Shown one piece after another: positions 22,756 through 32,126 of a DNA stretch of 64,000 bases. Position 1 is the stretch's first letter. Every line of letters starts with the position of its first letter. Under the pieces are notes generated by a model. That model did not search any database. It had not been told where the DNA came from and saw only the letters and a program-made list of their open reading frames with translations. Origin of the DNA: Candolleomyces eurysporus (Eukaryota > Basidiomycota > Agaricomycetes > Agaricales > Psathyrellaceae); contig JANBPK010001040.1 of NCBI GenBank assembly GCA_027579435.1, forward strand, positions 62,001 through 126,000, written 5' to 3'. The position numbers and the translations under genes are program-made.

Positions 22756-24701
22756 ATGGACCTCAGTCTTAAACCGACGTTAGGATGCAGCCCCACATCT
22801 GATTTAGGACCATACATTGGAGCATCGCTCCTTGGAACCTTTCTTTCCCTGGCGTTGTGGGGTGCGTCACTGTTCGATGCAGAGAGTTCATTTACCTCAC
22901 CTTTTTTGGCTGGATAGGTATCGCGACCATGCAGCTGTGCGTAAGAGTCTCATAAACCATCCCATTCTGCTCCGGATATTAAGACAAAATCTTCAGTATC
23001 CATTTCTTTGCTAGGTCTGTTCATTTTTCAGCTGCACTGATGAGCTCTCGTATTAACTTGGTGTGTATTGAAGTAAACACCCAGGCGATTCCTGGCGTTT
23101 GAAGTCATTGGTCGTCTGGGTATGGTGAGTTCAATGCTGTCCTTCGATCCTCAAAGCACAGGCCACTCAAATGTCACATTATAGGGCGATGGACACCTTT
23201 CTCAAGTGCCTCGTCATGACAGGAAGTATGTTATCGGGTCCGGAATCGGACGTTATGATGACATTCTGACTCTGTTGCTCAGTCTACAAGGACATAGTGA
23301 GTGGCGCAGCCATGGACCCTAGAGCTCCTGCGAACCGGTAAGTATGAATTTAGCAGACTCAATGATGAATAGAATCGATCACCTACATTTCCTGTCCCAG
23401 CGTGATGATTGTAAGCCCCCCNGTTTATTCTGAGCACACTCATGAGTACCGACGTACCATAGGTGACGCAAAGCTTTGTGGTGAGTGGCTTGAAACCTGA
23501 ATATTTATCTTCCCTCATCCAATCGCGAATTCAGGGCCTAGTCGCCGTTCCTATTCAAGCCTTCTTCATGTATCGAATTTGGAGATGTGAGTGACAACTC
23601 CATTTCTCATCGGGGCCCATTCACCGGATCCCTTGAATCACAGTTGCGAATCGCGTGCGATGGTTTTTTNATCGTTCTTCTGGTTCGTACCAACATTTAC
23701 AAAGCGGAAAGTGGGGCTCATCGCTGACTGTCCTTTCCAAGGTTCCATGCGTCCTCTTCCATTTCAGTGAGCACGAGCCTTATTCCTTTCGGTCCTTGCA
23801 TCCAGATCTAAAAATGAGGATTACAGCTATGGGATTTGTCCTTACCGCCGTCAACTTGATGCGACGCGACAATCCTAATTTTGACACAATCCCAAGGTCG
23901 ATCATGGTGGTACGCTCACTCTCACCATTCCCTCGTCAAACACCATGAGTTGACTCTTTCAACAAAGGCACTTATCGTGGCGGATATGGCAACCGGGGTA
24001 ACAATTGACGTTTTGCTCGCCATAGGGCTCTGCACGGTCCTCTGCCGCACCTACCTCGAGGTCGTAAGCGGGGTAGCTGGAGTCAAATCGTACGTGTATG
24101 CCTGGTTTTCATCCCTTTATTTTCTGATTGTAGTCATTTGGTAAATGGCCGCAGTGGACTTACTATGATTCAGCGCCTCGTAGTGCTTACAATCAACACC
24201 GGTATCTGGACCGCCGTGTTTACCATTCTCGCAATGACCACGGTATGTGTGCGCAATTAGCTTCCGTTGACCCAGTAGTCACCTCCATGGATCAAATTGA
24301 ATAAATATGCGCGAAAATACGCATACTAGTCCCTCAAGTACCCGCCAAAAAGGGTTCACCTTGTATTCTGCTTTATGATCTCCTCGGTCTACGTCAACAT
24401 GCTCCTTGCCAACCTGAACGCACGGGCGTTCATCCGCAAAGGCTCCGATGAGGTTATTGATTTTAACAAGTCTGAAGCTTTGTCTGGCAGCTTGAGTAGC
24501 ATCAGAGTCCGTTCGGTGGGCCATGCTTTCACTTTGATTTATCTCGCGGTCTTGCATGCTGACGATATGCTTGCTTAGACACGAATGCCTCCGCCCACAG
24601 GCTCAAAAACCTCGCCCGTGGATGGAAGTTTGCAGATCATAACCAAGAGCACGAGATATGGCGAATTCGACGATATCTCAAGCAAGCAGTTTCAAGTGTA
24701 A
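22756..24701 (+). CDS. DUF6534 seven-helix membrane protein, copy B (one frameshift)
   Basis: Exons: 22756-22861, 22918-22936, 22997-23014, 23074-23124, 23185-23225, 23283-23337, 23401-23410, 23463-23480, 23535-23586, 23644-23766, 23819-23909, 23968-24089, 24155-24242, 24330-24515, 24579-24701. They match copies A and D exon for exon; exon 11 is two codons longer. Exon 10 holds an N at 23670 after a T run. Even without it the exon is one base too long, the surplus falling near 23706-23716 (CGGAAAGTGGGG). This frameshift stops the raw frame early. Splice sites and all other exons are intact, so it is either a sequencing error or a very recent pseudogene. The DUF6534 core is visible (LTINTGIWTAVF, SSVYVNMLLANLNAR). 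Confidence 0.75.
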
Positions 24702-25273
24702 CAAACAAATTGAAGTCAGTCCCACCAGAACTCTTTCTCTCTGAACAGTGTTTTCAGGTAGATGAGGGCTCCAACCATTAGAGCATTGTTTTGATTTACA
24801 TCCGAGTCGCGACCGTACTCTTCCTCCTTGGTATCTGTAGAACTACGTTAACAAAGGGGTGCATCTTTTCCCGGTTACAACACCATTGAATATTGAGACC
24901 TAAACACTTTTTTTTCCGGCGTCATGAGCTTGAGCGGACCAGCTGTGACCAAGCAAGGAGTCTGTATTCGGCTCGCAGGATGAGGTTTGTAGATTTTTCC
25001 AACGTTTGCGGTCTGGTTCCGTCCTTTCGACGCCGCAGGCGGGTGGCCTTGCGCGGGAAGGGTTTTGTGAGGTCGGCCTGTCGGCATCATTGCACTCCCG
25101 CTCTCCGCCCGCTAGCTTTCGACAACGCTGGACGGTTTCCTAGATATATTGGCATCCAACACCACTCTTATAGTCTCTCAGGCGTTCAACGATGTTTTCT
25201 TCGACTTAGGTGACTTACGCGACTGTTGGAAGCTTTCTCGTAAATGCACAGCGATGCTTTCTTGGGCTCGTTA
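24702..25273. repeat. 3' flank of unit B and start of the next unit
   Basis: No gene. Homology to the other units runs through the TCTGTATTCGGCTCGCAGG block near 24960, GACAACGCTGGACGGTTTCC near 25121, and TCTCAGGCGTTCAACG near 25183, then stops near 25273. Confidence 0.55.
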
Positions 25274-25582
25274 GTGGAATCGACGCTATCGACCGAATTC
25301 AAATGTGACTCAAACGAGGGTGGTTCAGCCAGCCCAGACATTGAGAATTGGAGAAGCTTTCTCTCAATCTGGTGAACAGTCGAAGAGAAGGAATTAGTTA
25401 CCTTTGAACAAATAGCTACGAGTCTATGGGAAGTCAGCTAGGTTTTGCGAAAGAAATAAGTCACGGGATCTGGGGTTGACAGAATGTGCAAAATCGAGAA
25501 GCCCCCTCTTTTTCCCTTCCCCAAGCAGGCTAGAAGTGACCATCTGAGCACAGCGACGTGTGGAGCGAGGATGGCAGAGTAG
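25274..25582. other. Unexplained DNA left of the inversion break
   Basis: This sequence lies between the end of unit homology and the break point of copy C. I see no gene and no similarity to the other units. Confidence 0.4.
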
Positions 25583-26141
25583 TAGGGCTCATGGCTCTGC
25601 CGCTCACTATGTCCTTGTAGGCTGAGCAACAGAGTTAGAACGTCATCGTTGCGCTGTATGGGCCCGGTCACATACTTCCTGTCATGATGAGGCACTTGTG
25701 AACAGTGTCCATCGCCCTACATTGTGAGAGTTGAGTGGCTTGTTCTTCCAGTGCTGAAAGAAGGCAATGAACTCACCATACCCAGACTACCAATGACTTC
25801 AGGCGCCACGAATCGCCGGGGTGTTTACTTTAGCACCCATCAAGTCAATACGAGAGCTCGTCGATCATGCCGAAATAAACAGACCTAGCAAAGAAAAGGA
25901 TGCTGAGGATCTTGTTTAGGATCCAGAGCATAATCTGAGATTTGATGAGACTCCTACGCACAGCTGCATGGTCGCAATACCTATCCGGCCCAATAGGTGA
26001 GATAAATGAACTTTCTGCATCGAACAATGACACACCCCACAGCGCCAGGGAGACGAAGGTTCCAAGGAGCGCTGCTCCAATGTATGGTCCCAAATCAAAT
26101 GCGGGGCTGCATCCTAACGCCGGGTCAAGATCAAAATCCAT
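25583..26141 (-). pseudogene. DUF6534 copy C: 5' half only
   Basis: The gene starts at the ATG at 26141 like its sister copies (exon 1 26141-26036, residues DLGPYIGAALLGTF). It keeps exons 2-5, the micro-exons included, and the first part of exon 6. Homology ends abruptly at about 25583, right after the bases for 'AMSP'. Past that point the frame enters unrelated DNA. The missing part (end of exon 6 to exon 15) is exactly what copy E at 29684 begins with. No function is expected. Confidence 0.8.
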
Positions 26142-27106
26142 GGCCACGTTCTCCTAACGTGAGCTAGAGGGGCAAGCGATATGAAAGGTGGGAAGAGGAA
26201 AGCAGCGGCGAATTGGGCTTGATATACGGCGTGAAGAAATGTTACGTTGCTGTGCCTTGCGATTCGGATTAATGAAATCTTTCCTGCCAGCATATCGCTC
26301 CGCGAGCTTTAGTGAATCGCATCTTCAACAAAGAAGAAGATGGAACTCGAGCCACGCCCATCGAGCAAGGTTTGTTCATCAAAAGAACGACAGCCCATGG
26401 ACAGAGAAGCGCTGCGCGAATCAGGGAAGTTCCCACTGTTACCCGGCTATTCCCTGGATACTTATACCGCGGCGGCAAACGGTTAGGCATTCGGATATGT
26501 GAGCCCCTTAGAGATGCATCTCACTGAGCGCAGGGATCCAAGAAGGCGCTGGGCATCTATGAGCTGAGGAAAGCGTCCATCAGTCGATCAACTTGAAGAA
26601 ACCGTCGTTGAGTCGGAACGCCTGAGAGACAAGAAAGCATTGTTGGATGCCAAGAGATTGAAGAAACCGTCCAGAGCGTTGTCGAGTGGAGCTCGAGAGC
26701 GGTGTCGTTGGATCCAGGTTCTACAGTTTTGTGTGGTCTTGTGTGGCAAGGGCTTTGCAAGCTCGCCTAGCGCCGAGAGAATCGGGCGCAAACATTGCAC
26801 TAAAAGCTAGTACAACCCTCATCCTGCGAGCCTGAGCCAAATACATAATTCTCCGTTCAAGGTGACAGCTGGTCTTCTCGAGTTCGTGAGACCAGAAACA
26901 ATCAATTAAATCTCAATATTTAATGTTTTTACGCCCAGGAAAAGATGCACCCTTCGCCGACGTCGTCAAACAAACATCAAGAAGGGAGGGGGGAACGGTC
27001 ACGAAGACCTAAATCAAAAAGACGCTCTAAAGATTTGAATGCTCCCCGAGATACTAACACGGTTCAGCAAGAAAGAATCCTGGTGGAACTGACTCCGACT
27101 TGTTTC
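26142..27106. repeat. 5' flank of unit C and 3' flank of unit D
   Basis: No gene. On the minus strand, the 3' tail of unit D (GGCTCGCAGGATGAG near 26840) is followed by the upstream block of unit C (GACAACGCTCTGGACGG near 26685, TTTGATGAACAAACC near 26380). Units D and C thus follow each other head to tail on the minus strand. Confidence 0.6.
26727..26747 (+). repeat. 21-nt recurring element, copy 3
   Basis: The same sequence as at 22106, but placed upstream of a minus-strand gene. Relative to its gene it is therefore reversed compared with the copies upstream of A and B. Confidence 0.6.
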
Positions 27107-29052
27107 TTACACTAGGTGAATCTGCTTGCTCGAGAGATCGTCGTCCTTGGTATATCTCGTGCTCTCGATGGTGACCTGCAAACTTCCATCCTCGGAGGAG
27201 ACTGTTGAGCCCACAAGCGTAGGCATTCGTGCCTAAGCAGACATATTGTCAGAATGCAAGACCACGAGACGAATCAAAGTGAAAGCACGGCCCACCGAAC
27301 GGACTCTGAAACTACTCAACCTGCCAGATAAAGCTTCAGACTTGTTAAAATCGATAACCTTATCGGCTCCTTTGCGAATGAATGGCCGGGCGTTCAGGTT
27401 GGCAAGGAGCATGTTGACGTAGACCGGGGAGATCATGTAACAGAATGCAATGTGAATCCTTGTTTGCGGGTACTTGATCGACTGGTATGTGTAATTCGGG
27501 CATAATCATTGATCCACGAAGGTGAGCTTACTGGGTGAAGGAATCCTAAGTGGGCACACGTACCGTGGTCATTGTGAGAACGGTAAACAGGGCGGTCCAG
27601 ATACCAGTGTTGATTGTAAGTACTAGGAGACGCTGAATCATGGCAAGTCCACTGCGACAATTTAGCAAATGACTACAATCAGAAACAAAAAANGCGATAA
27701 AAAGCAGGCGTATACTTACGATGTGGGTCCAGGTGCCCCGCTTACGACCTCGAGATAGGTGCGGCAGAGGATCATGCAAAGCCCTATGGCTAGCAGAACG
27801 TCGACTGCTGCCCCGACTGACATATCAGCTACAATCAGTGCCTTTGGCAGAAAATCAACTCATGATAGCTTGATGAAGGAATGGTGATAGTGAGCGTACC
27901 ACCATAATTGATCTCGGGATTGCATTAGGGTTGTCGCGTCGTATCCAGTTGATGGTGGCAAGGACAAATCCCATGACTGTGGTCCTCAATTTAGATCCGG
28001 ATGCAAGGACAAAAATAAGTAAGGTTCGGGCTCACCGAAATGGAAGAGGATGCATGGAGCCTTGGAAAGGACACTTAGCGAGGAGCTTCATCTCCGTTTG
28101 AAAAATGCTGGGACAAACCAGAGGAACAATAAAAATCCATCGCAAGCGATTTGCAACTATGATTCAAGGGATCTGGTGAATGGACCTGGCGAGAAAATGG
28201 AGAGGCTGACACTTACGTCTCCAGATCCGATACACGAAGAAGGCTTGAACAGGAACGGCGACCAAGCTCTGGATTTGCGATTGGATAAGGGGAGATAAAT
28301 ACTCAGGCTCCAGGTCACTTACCGGAAAGCTTTGCGTCACCTATGGAGCATCGGTATTCATGAGCGTGCTCTCACAACAAATTAAGGGCTTACAATCATC
28401 ACACTGAGATAGGAAATGTCGGTGAGTGGTTCTATTCATTGTCAAGTGTGCTAAAGTCCTACTTACCGGCTTCCAGGAGCCCTGGGGTTCATGGCGTTGC
28501 CGCTCACTATGTCCTTGTAGTCTGAGCAACAGAGTCAGAATTTCATTGCTACTTTCAATCCTGGGCCTGGTCACGAACTTCCTGTCATGATGAGGCACTT
28601 GTGAATGGTGTCCATCGCCCTATATTGTGACATCTGAGTGGCCGGTGATTTGAGGCCCCAAGGATGGCATTAAACTCACCATACCCAGACTACCAATGAC
28701 TTCAAACGCCAGGAATCGCCGGGGTGTTTACTTTAATAGTCACCAAGTTAATACCAGCGATCATCGGTGCAGCTGAAATGAACGGACCTAGCAAAGAAAA
28801 GGATGCTGAAGATCTTGACTTAGTCATGGTACCTAGAGTATAAAAGGATGGTTTATGAGATTCCTACGCACAGTTGCATGGTCGCGATACCTATCCGACC
28901 AAAGAAAATGAGATAAATGAACTTCCTCCATTGACCAATGACGCACCCCACAAAGCCATGGAAATGAAGGTTCCAAGGAGCGCTGCTCCAATGTATGGGC
29001 CCAAATCAGATGTGGGGCTGCATCCTAACGCTGGGTTGGGATCGAATTCCAT
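27107..29052 (-). CDS. DUF6534 seven-helix membrane protein, copy D (intact, 15 exons)
   Basis: Exons (high to low): 29052-28947, 28890-28872, 28805-28788, 28730-28680, 28619-28579, 28521-28467, 28403-28394, 28340-28323, 28268-28217, 28156-28036, 27984-27900, 27841-27720, 27651-27564, 27481-27296, 27232-27107. All fifteen join in phase to 365 aa. Features in order: DLGPYIGAALLGTF, GIATMQL, KHPGDSWRLKSL, AMDTIHKCLIM, QAFFVYRIWRLANRLRW, AAVDVLLAIGLC, LTINTGIWTALF, SPVYVNMLLANLNAR. The N at 27693 lies in an intron. This copy gave the template for the family. Function unknown; predicted multi-pass membrane protein. Confidence 0.87.
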
Positions 29053-29683
29053 GGCAGCGTTCTCCTAACGTGAGCTGGAGGAGGGGAAGGGATAGTGGAA
29101 GGTGGGGAGAGCAAGGGACGACAAGTTGGGCTTCATATACGGCGTGGAGAAGGGTGACGTTCTGAAGCTGTGTCCTTGTCTCACCATTCAGATGAAATCT
29201 TTCCTGTCTGCATATCGCCTCCAGAAACGTGAATCACATCCTTGAACAAAGAAGATGGACCTTGAATCATCGAGCAAGGTTTGTTCATCAAAGAAACGAC
29301 GGACCATGGACAGAAAGGCGCCGCGTTCAGGCTGTGACATCGTGATGGATGGAAGCATGTTTGATCTGGACGACGCAGCCAAGTTGCAGTTCCGCGATGG
29401 TCCTTTCCTGTCTTCCCCTTCATCAGTCTCACTCAAGAAAGATTTAAGGTTTCTTGTCTCCTCACTGACTAGCCGTTGCGAGAGCGGTAGTGCGACAGAA
29501 CTCGGGACCCAGGAGCAACAAAGTTCGGAAATCTCTGGTCTTGGAATCAAGCGATGACTGACCATTGTAGCCGAATTCACTGCAGAGCGAATTCCAATCC
29601 CAACTGCGCACAAAGTCAAGATTCCGATACCCGGGTGATAGCGAAAAGGCAAGGGTGGAATTTTCGCCCACCTTCTTTGGGCC
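29053..29683. other. 5' flank of unit D, then unexplained DNA up to the inversion break
   Basis: From 29053 to about 29330 the minus strand matches the other units' upstream DNA (TTTGATGAACAAACC near 29275). From about 29331 to 29683 there is no match to the units. A minus-strand frame of about 125 codons crosses this part but has no family signal. Confidence 0.5.
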
Positions 29684-31037
29684 AGCTCCCGGGAACTAGT
29701 AAGCATAACTTCGATACACCAAACGATCAATACAATCGCTCATCGACATTTCCTATCTCAGCGTGATGATTGTAAGCCCCCCATTTGTTGTGAGAGCACA
29801 CTCATGAATATCTACATACCATAGGTGACGCAAGTTTTTATAGTGAGTGTCCTGGAACCTGAGTATTTACCTTCCCTCATCCAATTGTAAATTCAGAGCT
29901 TGGTCGCCGTTCCTGTTCAAGTCTTCTTCATGTATCGAATCTGGAGGTGTAAGACCCAATCCCCTCATTCTCTCAGCTTCCATTGACCGGATCGCTTGAA
30001 TCACAGTTGCAAATCGCGTGCGATGGTTTTTTATCGTTCCATTGGTCCGTGCCAGCATTTTTCGAACGGAAAAAGGGAGCTCATCGCTAACTGACTCTTA
30101 AGGCTCCATGCATCCTCTTCCATTTCAGTAAGCCCGAGCCGTCTTCCTTTTCGTCCTTGCATTTAGATCTAAGCTGAGGGTCACAGTCATGGGATTTACC
30201 CTTACCGCAATCAACTGGATACGACGCGACAACCCTAACGCGATCCCAATGTCGATCCTGGCGGTACGCCCACTCTCACCATTTCCTCATAAAGGCATCA
30301 TGGGTTGATTCTTCGTTCGAGAAAAGGCACTGGTCGTGGCTGATATGACAGTCGCAGCAGCGGTCGACGTTCTGCTTGCTATTGGGCTCTGCGCGGTTCT
30401 CTGGCGCACCTATCGCGAGGTCGTAAGCGGGGTAGCTGGGCTTAAATCGTGCGTACACGTCTGCTTTTTAATCCCTTTATCTCATTCTAGTCATTTGCTA
30501 CATTGCCGTAGTGGACTTGCTATGATTCAGCGCATCGTATTGCTTACCATCAACACGGGTATCTGGACTGCCCTGTTTACCATTCTCACAGTGGCCACGG
30601 TATGTTCACCACACCACTCTTCCACCTCGTAACCTCATCTTCATTGATCAATGCTGACCTGCGAATGCTAGGCCATCAAGTACCCGCGATACCTTATCCA
30701 CGCCGCATTCTGTTTCATCATCTCCCCGGTCTACGTCAACATGCTCCTCGCCAACCTGAATGCCCGTTCATCCATCCACAAAGGCGCCGATGATGTTATC
30801 GAGTTCAACAAGTCTGAAGCTTCATCCGGCGCCTTGAGTAGTATCAGAATCCGTTCGGTGGGCCGTGCTTACCTGATTTATCTTGCGTTCTTGCGTTCTG
30901 ACGATATGCTTGCTTAGACTCGAATGCCTACGTTTACAGGTTCAAGAATCTCGACGGGGGATGGAAACTTCCAGATCATAGTGTTCGAGAGGAGTGATGA
31001 TATCTCCTCTAAGGATGGCAAGGAGTCTTCGGCGTAA
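29684..31037 (+). pseudogene. DUF6534 copy E: 3' half with a nonsense codon
   Basis: Homology to copies A, B and D begins at about 29684 inside exon 6 and runs to the stop at 31035-31037. The remaining exons are 29762-29771, 29825-29842, 29897-29948, 30007-30127, 30179-30263, 30327-30448, 30512-30599, 30672-30857 and 30918-31037, all with usable splice sites. The DUF6534 core is preserved (AAVDVLLAIGLCAVLW, SPVYVNMLLANLNAR). Exon 10 has an in-frame TAA at 30099-30101. With no start exon and a stop inside, this is a dead fragment, the probable other half of copy C. Confidence 0.8.
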
Positions 31038-32126
31038 GTCACACTATGCTGTTAGTTCCACACGTGTCAGGCATCGTGGCGCGTTCGCTCAGCTCTGGAA
31101 TGGCTCTCCAAAGATTCTGGTTGTCGTATTCTTGCAGCTTCTTTCTGATTCCCGATTCCTGAAACACCTTCTGGACCTCGTGACTCTCTCTATTGTCCGT
31201 GTTACCACATATACTACTCGCGCAGTGGTCGCAAGATTCCACCATCATTATTGTCTTCCGCTCATTATTCTAGATATCGAATCTCTATCTCAGAGAATAC
31301 TAGTATTATATCCTGTTGATTATTTTGTTGAAACAAAGGCTTTCGGGCATTCGGGCCATCGTTCATCTGTACAGGGGGATTGGGCTTGAAACGTTCACCC
31401 TTGATCGATTCTGTTATCGCCATCCACCTCGCGTGCCAAGAGTGATTTGCTCTTCGCGATGGCAGGCTTGAGCTATCCAAAACCATCCAGACCCGTCACA
31501 ACCGCGACAATCATGCACCAAGTTGAAGTATCTCTTCCCTGTCCGAATCCCAGACCAATACCGGAGATATGAGGCTATCCGACGAAGGCGTACATGCAGC
31601 CAGGATGATGGTTGCCGGCCACACGGAGGTTTGCGGGGACTGTGTGGCCAATCCAAGAAATGTGCACCAAAGATCGCAGAGAATTTTTGCACGCGTTAAT
31701 TCGCAGTGGGCGTTTTGTCGGGCATGGTGCATAATATTCCCTCTTATCAACTTCGCAAGTCGTTAGATCCTGATTCTCTTGCCTCGTCCCTTGCTTGGGT
31801 TCCATAAATTCATTTCGGTGTTTGATGCTGATAAGAAAAGTCACCTGGTTGTGCTTACATTGGGATGGGCGGCGACGTGCTGACAACGGTGACACGCTGC
31901 CATGATAAGCGCGCCTTGGGTATACACTCGATCGCGGGTAAGCGCTCAGGGTTGAGATAGAAACCGGGGTATGTTTGTTTCAAGGACAAGGTTCTGTCAG
32001 GCGACGCGTGTGATGTTTTGTTCTTGCGATGAATGAATTATAAGATGAGAGGGACTTCTGGGAAGGGTGCTCTTTGCTGTTCTCTTCCGTCTCCTTCGAC
32101 ATCCTCCAATTCCTCCAGCAGTCGCC
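31038..32126. other. Intergenic with a gene fragment
   Basis: Apart from a short acetyltransferase-like remnant at 31265-31345 no gene was seen. The right end is the upstream region of the GH5 gene. Confidence 0.5.
31265..31345 (-). pseudogene. Remnant of a NAT9-type acetyltransferase 3' end
   Basis: The minus strand encodes VFSEIEIRYLE, close to the C-terminus of the NAT9-type gene at 38475-39323 (VFSEIEMRW). The nucleotides also match in ATTCTC.GAGATAGAGAT and in a TTTCAACA...CAGGATA block beside it. Upstream of this the similarity is lost. A short decayed copy is the simplest reading. Confidence 0.45.

Noticed and set aside
22757..24701. Reading copy B as a complete pseudogene
   Set aside because: Only one base is in excess, in a homopolymer-rich spot, in an assembly with many homopolymer ambiguities. 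All splice sites are intact, so I left it as a CDS with a caveat.
29188..29730. Minus-strand frame of 180 codons upstream of DUF6534 copy D
   Set aside because: It bridges unit flank, unexplained DNA and the inversion break, with no motif. It is a composite by position, not a gene.
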